Source: Lachnospiraceae bacterium UBA3772
GTDB taxonomy: Bacteria; Bacillota; Clostridia; Lachnospirales; Lachnospiraceae
Assembly: GCA_002371025.1 (NCBI GenBank)
Contig: DFFQ01000173.1
Location: 1 to 20,384, forward strand
Length of the DNA: 20,384 nt
Direction: 5' to 3'
Shown here: piece after piece, positions 13,839 through 20,384 of the stretch
How positions within the stretch are numbered: the first letter of the stretch is position 1
Layout: the number at the start of each line of letters is the position of its first letter
Program-made: the position numbers and the translations under genes
Notes under the pieces: generated by a model
The model's input: the letters and a program-made list of their open reading frames with translations, nothing else
Told to the model about the DNA's origin: nothing
Database searches by the model: none

Positions 13839-14786
13839 TTAATGATCATTATGAAGCAGGCTTTTTATCCCCTCTTTAAAATCTGTCTGGGGAATAAAGC
13901 CTGTTTCTTCTTTTAATTCACTTATATCCGCCAGGAGATGCATTACCTGTTTTTCAGAATAAGGTATTGCCCCAAAATTAATATCCGCTTCTGGGCATAC
14001 TACATCTCTTATATCTTCAATATATTCTCTAAGGGGTCTACCTATGCCTGAACCTATAACATAGGTCTTTTCATTCTTACCATTTTTTGCAATAAGATAA
14101 AAAGCATTTGCTGCATCTTTAGAATAAAGGAAGTCCCAGATCTGTTCTCCCTTTGTGGTCTCCGGTACTTCTCCTGCCTTTAATTTAGATATCATACTAT
14201 GCACCAGAGTCTTATCTCCATCGAAAGGTCCATATATACTAAGGATCCTGGTCCAGATAAATTCCATACCTAATTGCCTTGCTCTTATCTTTCCGAACTG
14301 TCCTGCAGCAAGTTTTGCGATACCATATCCATTTTCAGGGAACGTTGGAGTATCTGATCTTAAGGCATCTTTACATCTTCCATATTCAGCCTGAGATCCC
14401 GCTCCGATAAAAAGCTTAACCCCTAAAGCCTTGGCGGTATCCATTGCAAGCATTGCATATTTCACATTATCCATCTGGGAAGAAATATCATCTCTCCCCT
14501 GGCCAAAGGTATTCATCCACGCAAAATGATAGAACACATCATAGGTATCTGTAATGTTATGTCCCTCTCTTCTTGCCTCATTTATTAATTCCGGAAGTCT
14601 CTCAATATCTTTTAAATCGCACTTTATAATGCTGACTTTATCATTTTTCTTGATCCTGTCTATCCTTTTTGAAGCAGGATTTACAACAGCCGTTACATTG
14701 ATGCCATTTGATGTAAGGCAATCTATAAGAGCCATACCAATAGCCCCGGTAGGCCCGGTTATTATCACATTTTTAAACTTTCTCAT
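13839..14786 (-). CDS. NAD-dependent epimerase/dehydratase (extended SDR)
   Basis: A 315-residue extended short-chain dehydrogenase. The Rossmann glycine motif is GPTGAIG (G11, G14, G17). The catalytic triad residues are S131 in GAGSQAEYG, and Y154 and K158 in YGIAK. The C-terminal TGFIPQTDFKEGIKSLL is the usual end of nucleotide-sugar epimerases. These enzymes epimerise or dehydrate NDP-sugars; the exact substrate is not evident, and no sugar-biosynthesis neighbours are present. The ATG overlaps the end of the membrane-protein gene by 14 nt, so it is probably coupled to it. Its stop is immediately adjacent to that of the convergent radical SAM gene. A plus-strand terminator-like hairpin is built into its last ~25 codons. 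Confidence 0.88.
   Translation of the reverse strand: MRKFKNVIITGPTGAIGMALIDCLTSNGINVTAVVNPASKRIDRIKKNDKVSIIKCDLKDIERLPELINEARREGHNITDTYDVFYHFAWMNTFGQGRDDISSQMDNVKYAMLAMDTAKALGVKLFIGAGSQAEYGRCKDALRSDTPTFPENGYGIAKLAAGQFGKIRARQLGMEFIWTRILSIYGPFDGDKTLVHSMISKLKAGEVPETTKGEQIWDFLYSKDAANAFYLIAKNGKNEKTYVIGSGIGRPLREYIEDIRDVVCPEADINFGAIPYSEKQVMHLLADISELKEETGFIPQTDFKEGIKSLLHNDH
13857..13914 (+). terminator. Plus-strand intrinsic terminator embedded in the epimerase gene
   Basis: CAGGCTTTTTATCCCC (13857-13872) pairs with GGGGAATAAAGCCTG (13889-13903), apart from a small internal bulge, around a 16-nt loop. A T-rich tail follows (TTTCTTCTTTT, 13904-13914). The orientation of the tail suits the plus-strand unit NUDIX-AAA-kinase-radical SAM, whose last stop is only 18 nt upstream. 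On the minus strand the same hairpin is not followed by a U-tract. The stem falls in the coding sequence for the conserved TGFIPQ...KSLL end of the epimerase. Pairing is seen; termination is inferred. Confidence 0.65.
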
Positions 14787-15591
14787 TCTTAACCTTCTTT
14801 ATCACATTACTTCCCTTTATTGTCGGAATCTTAAAATTAACTCCAAATATCATCTTTATTACCCATACGAAAAATACCACCACCAGTACAGGTATCAAAA
14901 ATGTTGTTACAAGATAAACCGCAATGGCATCAGCCATTCTATTCATTACAGATTTAAACTTATCCATAAGTCCATCAATTCCACCTGAAACAGTACTTAT
15001 AAATTTTTCCCAGGCTGACGCATCCTCATCCTCAGCCACCTCTGTGACCTCGTGAGCGCTGTTTGTAGCCTCTTTTACCGTATTTTCAATAGAAGCCCTG
15101 TAAGAAGCTTCAACCGTGTTAGAAAGCCACACACTGGTTGGTACAAGAAAGAATATAAAACCTCCAAAAACTATGATCTTTTTTGCAAGACCATTACATG
15201 TCTCCTTAACATTCGGAAATAATAATCCAATGATAAGTATCAGACATCCTATTGGGATCATTATCTTAAATGCAAGAGCTCCTCCCACTGCAAGAAGGAA
15301 TTTCTCAGCATATATAACGCAAAATATCAGTATGAAATAACCGCTGAAATCCGCCAGCTTTTCTGCTATTGGAGTTGCTGTATCTCCCGGGATCACAGTG
15401 ATGGCCACCGATGCCGCTGTAGTAGCCGCAGATAAAGACATGACATTTAATTTCTTTTCATCAAGAGTCTTTGTACTTGCCTTAAATGTATCCGGATTTG
15501 AAAAATGTCTTCCCAAACCCAGAAATGATATAAGCGCTACAAGAAAAAGTGCTGCAATTATAAGTAATTTCTTTTGACTTTCTATTTTCAT
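14773..15591 (-). CDS. Uncharacterised polytopic membrane protein
   Basis: A 272-residue protein of no family I recognise. Hydrophobic helices lie at about 8-27, 83-103, 106-125, 137-157 and 222-249. Between the first two helices is a moderately polar stretch with LSAATTAASVAITVIPGDTA (residues 52-71). Between the fourth and fifth is a soluble, acidic, helical segment (about 158-215, with EVTEVAEDEDASAWEK). The C-terminus is basic (KGSNVIKKVKNEKV) and likely cytoplasmic. The ATG at 15589-15591 has GGAGG upstream. The gene lies 20 nt after the DUF4230 gene and overlaps the epimerase gene by 14 nt, so the three look like an operon. Co-location with a membrane-anchored DUF4230 protein suggests a shared envelope role, which is inference. 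Confidence 0.72.
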   Translation of the reverse strand: MKIESQKKLLIIAALFLVALISFLGLGRHFSNPDTFKASTKTLDEKKLNVMSLSAATTAASVAITVIPGDTATPIAEKLADFSGYFILIFCVIYAEKFLLAVGGALAFKIMIPIGCLILIIGLLFPNVKETCNGLAKKIIVFGGFIFFLVPTSVWLSNTVEASYRASIENTVKEATNSAHEVTEVAEDEDASAWEKFISTVSGGIDGLMDKFKSVMNRMADAIAVYLVTTFLIPVLVVVFFVWVIKMIFGVNFKIPTIKGSNVIKKVKNEKV

Positions 15592-15611
15592 TTTCTATCC
15601 TCCAATGCTAT

Positions 15612-16334
15612 CTATTTCCCTGTGATCATCTTAATTTCCATATTGTATTCACTAAGATCAGGATTCTGTTTTAAAAATGATATTATTATCTCATTTGCTT
15701 TTCTTTCTGCCTCTGCCCTGAGATTTTCATCTGCCAGCACTTCAGAATTCTTCTGTCTCAGCAATTCATCCTCAAGAGCATTGAAATCACTAAAGTCCTG
15801 AGAATTAAAAATGGAATCCTTAGAATCAACTATCTGAAAAGAAGAATGATCTATCTCATTTGAAAGAATCTCTAATTCCGGAAGCTTAATTATTATTTCC
15901 TTATTTTCATTATCGATCTCATATTCTATCTTTTCAAAATCATATCCCACCTTTGCAGTCCCCTTATAGGTAAATACCTGCTTATCAGTAGTAAATGGAA
16001 TTCTGGATCCAAAAAATGTCTTATAGTCTTCATAGACCCCGGCATCCTTATAATGATATTCCTCAACAATAAGATCTCCTGCAGGTTTTATCTGAGATTC
16101 AATCTCATCCACAGTATATTTATGTTTTTCATTTTTCTTTTCGGATTTTATTTCTTTAAGATCACCATCTGATGCAATCTCTGTTGTGTCAAGACTTTCT
16201 TCTTTTCTTTTTTTCTCATCCACCACATTCCAGATAACAACAAACATTAGCACCAAAAACAGTGCCCCCACTAAACCTATCAGTTTTAGAACTGACTTAT
16301 TATCTTTATTATCTTCATTTTCTTTATTTTCCAC
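15612..16334 (-). CDS. DUF4230 family membrane-anchored protein (GTG start)
   Basis: About 240 residues: a charged N-terminus rich in Lys, Glu and Asn, one membrane anchor (about 14-36, SVLKLIGLVGALFLVLMFVV), then an extracytoplasmic domain. The domain fits DUF4230 (PF14014), with FTYKGTAKVGYDFEKIEYEI, NKEIIIKLPELEILSNEID and a C-terminal helix (LRAEAERKANEIIISFL). Function is unknown. A perfect AAGGAGG (16350-16344) directly abuts an ATG at 16343-16341, too close for normal initiation, but lies 9 nt before GTG at 16334-16332. I therefore choose the GTG. A still longer frame starts at another GTG (16355) and would include the Shine-Dalgarno as codons. The gene is first in the unit continuing with the membrane protein and epimerase. 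Confidence 0.75.
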   Translation of the reverse strand: MENKENEDNKDNKSVLKLIGLVGALFLVLMFVVIWNVVDEKKRKEESLDTTEIASDGDLKEIKSEKKNEKHKYTVDEIESQIKPAGDLIVEEYHYKDAGVYEDYKTFFGSRIPFTTDKQVFTYKGTAKVGYDFEKIEYEIDNENKEIIIKLPELEILSNEIDHSSFQIVDSKDSIFNSQDFSDFNALEDELLRQKNSEVLADENLRAEAERKANEIIISFLKQNPDLSEYNMEIKMITGK

Positions 16335-16343
16335 TTTTTTCAT

Positions 16344-16350
16344 CCTCCTT
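16344..16350 (-). promoter_or_regulatory. Ribosome binding site deciding the DUF4230 start
   Basis: AAGGAGG, a near-complete anti-SD match, with zero spacing to ATG (16343) but 9-nt spacing to GTG (16334). This favours the GTG start. Confidence 0.6.
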
Positions 16351-16405
16351 CTCACTTTTAATTCCAGTTAATAAAAATTCATTCCCCATTTTATATAATA
16401 ATTTG

Positions 16406-16411
16406 ATTATA
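16406..16411 (-). promoter_or_regulatory. Candidate -10 element for the DUF4230 unit
   Basis: TATAAT on the minus strand, with a weak TTACAA-like -35 sixteen bases upstream. An alternative TATAAA lies closer to the gene. The region is very AT-rich, so the assignment is tentative. Confidence 0.35.
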
Positions 16412-16440
16412 CAACAAATAATGATTTTTGTAATTTTATT

Positions 16441-16449
16441 TGCTATAAT
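16441..16449 (+). promoter_or_regulatory. Extended -10 promoter of the acyl-CoA synthetase gene
   Basis: TGCTATAAT: a consensus TATAAT (16444-16449) preceded by the TGn extension, with no good -35 box, as is usual for extended -10 promoters. The predicted start is near 16456, giving a leader of about 58 nt before the ATG at 16515. It is divergent from the DUF4230 unit. Confidence 0.55.
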
Positions 16450-16514
16450 AGAAAACGTTGAAAAACTATAAATATTTATATTAGATAATAAAGGGAATTT
16501 AAGGGAGTTATTGA

Positions 16515-18137
16515 ATGAAGATCAAAAACAAAAAATACGATTTATATGATTTACTTCAGCCGGTAAAAGATTTCAAAGATTTAGTAGCTATGCGTGAAGA
16601 ACTTACCCCTGACTCAATTGCTTTTTCTTATAACAATGATTCAGATACAAAGGTAAAAAAATCATTCTCACAGGTTGCTAAAGAAGTAAACTGCCTGGGA
16701 ACCTGGCTTTATTCACAAGGTTATAAACCTACTGAAAAACAGTATCATATCGCAGTACTGGGAGACAACTCATACAAATGGATCATTTCTTTTCTTTCAG
16801 TAACAAACGGCGGTAATGTAGTAGTTCCTATCGACAAGGACCTTTCAGCTGCCGAAGTAATGAGAATAATAAAGAAAGCCGACGTAGACGCCATTATAAT
16901 AGATGATGCAAAGAAGGATCTCGTTAAAGATATGGAACAGAGCTCTGTATATTTAATGAGTGAACTTCCTACTCTTATTGCTGAAGGACAGGAACTTATA
17001 AATAAAGGCAATAAGGATTATTTCAGTGCTGAGTTAAAGCCTGAAAATGATTCAGTTATAATCTTCACATCAGGTACCAGCGGCCAGAGTAAGGGCGCCG
17101 TACTTACAAACTCAAATATCGGAAGTGAACTTACTCTTACAGTAAAGAACTTTTGCCTTGAAGGAAATACAATAGCTGTTCTTCCTTTCCATCATGCATT
17201 CGGTCTTATCGTAGGCGTATTCATGGTTTATTACTATGGTCAGGAAACATTTATAAATAAGAATCTCAGAACTGTATCAAAGGCTCTTGTTACAGAGAAG
17301 CCTCATACAATGTTCCTTGTACCACTCTTTGTTGAAGCTTTCCATAAGCAGATCTGGCGTGCAGCTGATAAGCAGAAGTCTACAGCCAAATTAAAAGCGG
17401 CTATGGCCCTCAGTGATCAGATGCTTAAGACCGGTCTTGATATGCGTGAGAAATTCTTCGCATCAGTCCTTACTCCATTTGGAAAGAACCTTAAGTATAT
17501 CATCTGCGGCGGCGCAGCCCTTGATCCTTTCTATGTAAAAGAATTCAGAAGCTGGGGTATCGAGATCTTAAATGGTTATGGTATGACAGAATGTTCACCT
17601 GTTGTATCTGTTAACAGAAACTTACACCATAAAGATGGCACAGTAGGACTCGGAATTCCTGAAGCTGAATTTAAGAAAGCTGAAGACGAAGAGCTTCTTA
17701 TCCGTGGACCATTCTTAATGAAAGGTTATTATAAAGACCCTGAGATAACAGCAGAAGCTATCACAGAAGACGGCTGGTATCATTCAGGCGACTTAGGATA
17801 TGTTGATGATGAAGGTTTCATCCATCTTACAGGCCGTAAGAAGAATCTTATCATTCTTAATACAGGTGAAAATATTTCTCCTGAAGAACTCGAAGCTGAT
17901 GTACAGCTTGATCCAGGAGTAAATGAATGTCTTGTTTATGAAGATAACGGAAAGATTGTTGTTGAGATCTTCCCTGAGGAAGGTTTCATTGGAAATGCCA
18001 CATACTTTGATAAGCTAATCAAGAAGATCAATCATCCACGTCCAGCCTATAAGCATATGACAGAGATCAGACTAAGAGAAGAAGAATTCCCTAAGAATTC
18101 AACCCATAAGATAATAAGAAAAAACTGGGGTAAGTAA
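16515..18137 (+). CDS. AMP-forming acyl-CoA synthetase (long-chain fatty acid-CoA ligase-like)
   Basis: A 540-residue member of the ANL adenylating superfamily, which activates a carboxylic acid with ATP and then transfers it to CoA or another thiol. Motifs are the P-loop FTSGTSGQSKGA (around 184-195), LPFHHAFG (223-230), NGYGMTE (353-359), YHSGDLG (422-428), and hinge and A8 GRKKNLIILNTGENISPEELE (440-460). The A10 lysine K532 lies in PKNSTHKIIR, where the usual Gly before Lys is replaced by His. It resembles fatty-acyl synthetases more than acetyl-CoA synthetases, but substrate and acceptor are unknown. It has no transmembrane segment. The ATG is preceded by AAGGGAG. It is a single-gene unit between its own promoter and a strong terminator. 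Confidence 0.88.
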   Translation: MKIKNKKYDLYDLLQPVKDFKDLVAMREELTPDSIAFSYNNDSDTKVKKSFSQVAKEVNCLGTWLYSQGYKPTEKQYHIAVLGDNSYKWIISFLSVTNGGNVVVPIDKDLSAAEVMRIIKKADVDAIIIDDAKKDLVKDMEQSSVYLMSELPTLIAEGQELINKGNKDYFSAELKPENDSVIIFTSGTSGQSKGAVLTNSNIGSELTLTVKNFCLEGNTIAVLPFHHAFGLIVGVFMVYYYGQETFINKNLRTVSKALVTEKPHTMFLVPLFVEAFHKQIWRAADKQKSTAKLKAAMALSDQMLKTGLDMREKFFASVLTPFGKNLKYIICGGAALDPFYVKEFRSWGIEILNGYGMTECSPVVSVNRNLHHKDGTVGLGIPEAEFKKAEDEELLIRGPFLMKGYYKDPEITAEAITEDGWYHSGDLGYVDDEGFIHLTGRKKNLIILNTGENISPEELEADVQLDPGVNECLVYEDNGKIVVEIFPEEGFIGNATYFDKLIKKINHPRPAYKHMTEIRLREEEFPKNSTHKIIRKNWGK

Positions 18138-18150
18138 TAACCTCAATGAA

Positions 18151-18183
18151 AAACGCCTGAACTAAACTTTAGTTCAGGCGTTT
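18151..18183. terminator. Bidirectional intrinsic terminator
   Basis: A perfect inverted repeat, AAACGCCTGAACTA / TAGTTCAGGCGTTT (18151-18164 and 18170-18183) around a 5-nt loop. It lies 13 nt after the acyl-CoA synthetase stop and 3 nt beyond the stop of the convergent lipoprotein gene. T-rich tails occur on both sides (TTTCTATT on plus, TTTTTCATT on minus), so it can serve both genes. Confidence 0.9.
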
Positions 18184-18186
18184 CTA

Positions 18187-19245
18187 TTAGAATTTGATTT
18201 CTTCAAAAAGTTTTTTATTTACTGATACGTCATAGTCATATCCATCATCGATGCTTCTAAGCCAGTTCTTATAAAGCGCATCAAAATATTCTCTTTGCTT
18301 TTTCTCTTTAAGTTCTGCCTTTCTTTCATCAGTAGCTTTTCTATCTGTTAAAGCTTTTACATAAAAGATATGATAACCATACTCCGATTCAGTAACAAGG
18401 CTGTAACTATCGTCATCCAAAGTATAGATCATGGTACTGATCTTAGGACCATACTTCTCTTCCATTTCCTGTGGCGTAAGAGTGTAATACTGTGAGTATT
18501 TAAGGCCGTAATAATTTGAAAGTGCTTCTATATTCTTTTCTCCAGAACTATCCACAGGACTGATAAGTGTATCATAGGCCTGAACAGCCTTTTTTCTCAT
18601 GACCTCTTTATTCTCATCACTTAAAGGAACCACGTCCCCGTTAGAGTCTAAAGTATAGCAGTCGAAAAACATGTCATAGATGACAGTCTCTCTTGCTTCC
18701 TCATCGCTTATCTCAATAGCGGCATCACTGACTACCTTATCATAAGTTTTTCTAGCCAGTGCATTTTCACGGATAACCGTACTAACTATTTCCTTAGTAA
18801 GACTCATTGACTCCTTCTGATCATCCGTAAGATTTTTCCAGAATTCAGAAGCCTCATATTCAGCTTGCTGCTCTTCTTCCTTCGTAAGGCTTACCCCTAT
18901 ATTCTTTGATTGAATGCATAGAACCTTAACCTTTACGATATTATCAATGATATCTCTTCTGGTAAGTTCTTCCATATCAATGGCATCTGTATCCGAATTA
19001 ATCTTCATACTCCATATATCACTGCCATACGTTTCCTCGTATTCCTCTATAACAGCTTTTGAATACATATAGACTTCACCAATTGATATGCTTTTTTTAT
19101 TAAATGTAAGCACTGAATCTGAATCATTTAATAATCCTTCGCTTCCACAACCACATAAAAGCTGTGATACCACGAGTAAGATCACCAGCATAAGCGGAAT
19201 TAACTTAAATGACTTTTTTCTATCTTTCCTTGATATTTTTTTCAT
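18187..19245 (-). CDS. PrsA-like peptidyl-prolyl isomerase/foldase lipoprotein
   Basis: A 352-residue lipoprotein. A basic N-terminus and hydrophobic core (residues 14-30) are followed by the lipobox L30-C31-G32-C33, so C33 would be lipidated and the protein anchored outside the membrane. The N-terminal SurA/PrsA-like helical part is about 40-190 (IDNIVKVKVLCIQSKNIGVSLT, EEEQQAEYEASEFW). A parvulin-type region is about 195-310, ending VTESEYGYHIFYVKAL. The region is degenerate: the usual first-strand 'HILV' appears as YDMFFD, so isomerase activity is doubtful and chaperone activity more likely. The ATG overlaps the mfd stop codon by 4 nt (ATGA, 19242-19245). The mfd-foldase order is common in Lachnospiraceae. 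The ribosome site is weak, suggesting coupling to mfd. Confidence 0.8.
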   Translation of the reverse strand: MKKISRKDRKKSFKLIPLMLVILLVVSQLLCGCGSEGLLNDSDSVLTFNKKSISIGEVYMYSKAVIEEYEETYGSDIWSMKINSDTDAIDMEELTRRDIIDNIVKVKVLCIQSKNIGVSLTKEEEQQAEYEASEFWKNLTDDQKESMSLTKEIVSTVIRENALARKTYDKVVSDAAIEISDEEARETVIYDMFFDCYTLDSNGDVVPLSDENKEVMRKKAVQAYDTLISPVDSSGEKNIEALSNYYGLKYSQYYTLTPQEMEEKYGPKISTMIYTLDDDSYSLVTESEYGYHIFYVKALTDRKATDERKAELKEKKQREYFDALYKNWLRSIDDGYDYDVSVNKKLFEEIKF

Positions 19246-20384
19246 TTCTTACTTCTGCCTTCTTTATTTTTCTCTCTTGCTTTCGCTCTTATCTGCTCCG
19301 CCCTAGACATTACTTTTGTCTCTTCAGGATCTTTTGTCTCTTTTTCCTCTGATACTTCTATATCCTTATTTCCCACCATAAGGGTGTCATAGATATCATC
19401 GATTGCCATACTTATATTTTCAAGCATTTCATCCTGTATAAGCTTCGACATTCGAAGAGCAAAACCAGACTGTTTTGCTATGATAAGTCGCATCTTTCCT
19501 TTATATTTCTTAAGGAATTTTGGTATCCTGTCTGTCTTTATCTCAGTTCCATTCTTAATAAGGAAACGGACTTCATCATCTATATATTTTATATCAGTCA
19601 TATTGACTTTATGAGCCTTGGCTCTGATTAGTGAAACATTTATAAGTCTTGTAAGAGTCTTTGGGAGTTCACCGAATCTATCCTTTAATTCTTCAATGAT
19701 AAGATCTGCATCTTCTTCATCTTCGATCTTAGAAATCCTCTTATATATTTCTAACTTCAGGAATTCATTTTTAACATAATCATCCTGAATAAAGGCATCC
19801 ACCGGCAGGTCTACTCCCGTTTCAAATTCTTCCTCAACCTTTTCACCCATCTTTGACCTGATAGCATTATTCAGCATCTTTACATAGAGATCATATCCAA
19901 TCTCTTCCATATGTCCAGACTGAGTGCTTCCTAAGACATTTCCTGCCCCTCTTATCTCTAAGTCTTTCAGAGATATTTTATAACCTGAGCCAAGATCTGT
20001 AAACTCTCTGATGGCCTTAAGTCTCTTCTCTGCCACTTCCTTTATCATCTTATCTTTTCTATACATTAAGAATGCATACGCACTTCTGTCAGATCTTCCC
20101 ACACGTCCACGAAGCTGATACAGCTGTGAAAGTCCAAAATTCTCTGCATTATGAATAATAATGGTATTGGCATTTCTTATATCAAGTCCGGTCTCTATTA
20201 TAGTTGTTGAAACCAGAACATCTATTTCTTTATTTATAAATGAATGCATTATGGATTCGAGTTCTCTTTCATGCATCTTTCCATGAGCAAATTCAATATT
20301 AACATCAGGAAGAAATGAACGGAGCTCATTTGTTATCATGTCAATATCGTCAACACGATTATAAACATAATAAACCTGTCCACC
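19242..20384 (-). CDS. mfd: Transcription-repair coupling factor Mfd, 5' end outside window
   Basis: The C-terminal ~380 residues of a protein usually near 1,150 residues; the frame is open to the right edge. Mfd displaces RNA polymerase stalled at DNA damage and recruits the UvrABC excision system. Visible segments are the second helicase domain beginning GGQVYYVYNRVDDI, VSTTIIETGLDI (motif V), the conserved helicase motif VI QLRGRVGRSDR, and the translocation region TDLGSGYKISLKDLEIRGAG. The Mfd-specific C-terminal domain follows (DLPVDAFIQDDYV to about LIQDEM). The last ~50 residues are a charged, probably disordered tail (MSRAEQIRAKAREKNKEG). The stop codon overlaps the lipoprotein start. 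Confidence 0.95.
   Translation of the reverse strand, partial: GGQVYYVYNRVDDIDMITNELRSFLPDVNIEFAHGKMHERELESIMHSFINKEIDVLVSTTIIETGLDIRNANTIIIHNAENFGLSQLYQLRGRVGRSDRSAYAFLMYRKDKMIKEVAEKRLKAIREFTDLGSGYKISLKDLEIRGAGNVLGSTQSGHMEEIGYDLYVKMLNNAIRSKMGEKVEEEFETGVDLPVDAFIQDDYVKNEFLKLEIYKRISKIEDEEDADLIIEELKDRFGELPKTLTRLINVSLIRAKAHKVNMTDIKYIDDEVRFLIKNGTEIKTDRIPKFLKKYKGKMRLIIAKQSGFALRMSKLIQDEMLENISMAIDDIYDTLMVGNKDIEVSEEKETKDPEETKVMSRAEQIRAKAREKNKEGRSKK

Noticed and set aside
1..20384. Searched by eye for CRISPR repeats, tRNA or rRNA genes, transposases, integrases, prophage or defence modules.
   Set aside because: Nothing recognisable; short A- and T-rich runs recur but form no regularly spaced repeat.

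Overview
The window is about 20.4 kb of AT-rich, gene-dense bacterial DNA. The protein families suggest an anaerobic Firmicute of class Clostridia, most likely family Lachnospiraceae. The pointers are a YolD/UvrX-type Y-family polymerase pair, a flavin reductase-rubredoxin fusion (Hrb type), a DUF975-CmpB membrane fusion, a TatD-associated radical SAM protein, DUF4230, and mfd followed by a PrsA-like lipoprotein. The family assignment is inference from gene content; no rRNA or other marker is present. I see no tRNA, rRNA, CRISPR array, insertion sequence or phage integration site.

Layout. (1) 1-2451, minus strand: an ABC-2 exporter operon (ATPase, permease, second permease running off the left edge). 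(2) 2452-2766: a non-coding leader for that operon with its own consensus promoter, a 31-codon leader ORF and a strong intrinsic terminator. It also has two upstream segments able to form mutually exclusive hairpins with the terminator. I read it as a ribosome-mediated transcription attenuator, and it is the most interesting item here. (3) 2767-10169, minus strand: eight closely packed genes that may be one operon. In transcription order they are a HAD phosphatase, a DUF2974 alpha/beta-hydrolase, the flavin reductase-rubredoxin, the DUF975-CmpB membrane protein, a metallophosphoesterase, a Y-family DNA polymerase, its YolD partner and a Gph-like HAD phosphatase. (4) 10272-13838, plus strand: NUDIX hydrolase, CbbX/SpoVK-type AAA+ ATPase, pyridoxal kinase and radical SAM protein, probably co-transcribed. 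(5) 13839-16334, minus strand: DUF4230 protein, an unrecognised membrane protein and an NAD-dependent epimerase. This unit is convergent with (4), with zero bases between the two stop codons; the plus-strand terminator lies inside the epimerase gene. (6) 16515-18137, plus strand: an AMP-forming acyl-CoA synthetase with its own promoter and a shared bidirectional terminator. (7) 18187-20384, minus strand: mfd (5' end missing) and a PrsA-like foldase lipoprotein.

Functionally the window is mostly housekeeping and stress-response: transcription-coupled repair, translesion synthesis, phosphatase clean-up, vitamin B6 salvage, redox protection and membrane or export proteins. Several start codons (metallophosphoesterase, DUF4230 protein, DUF2974 protein, NUDIX, YolD, radical SAM) had to be placed from Shine-Dalgarno position and family length. 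The longest open frame over-extends each of these genes.
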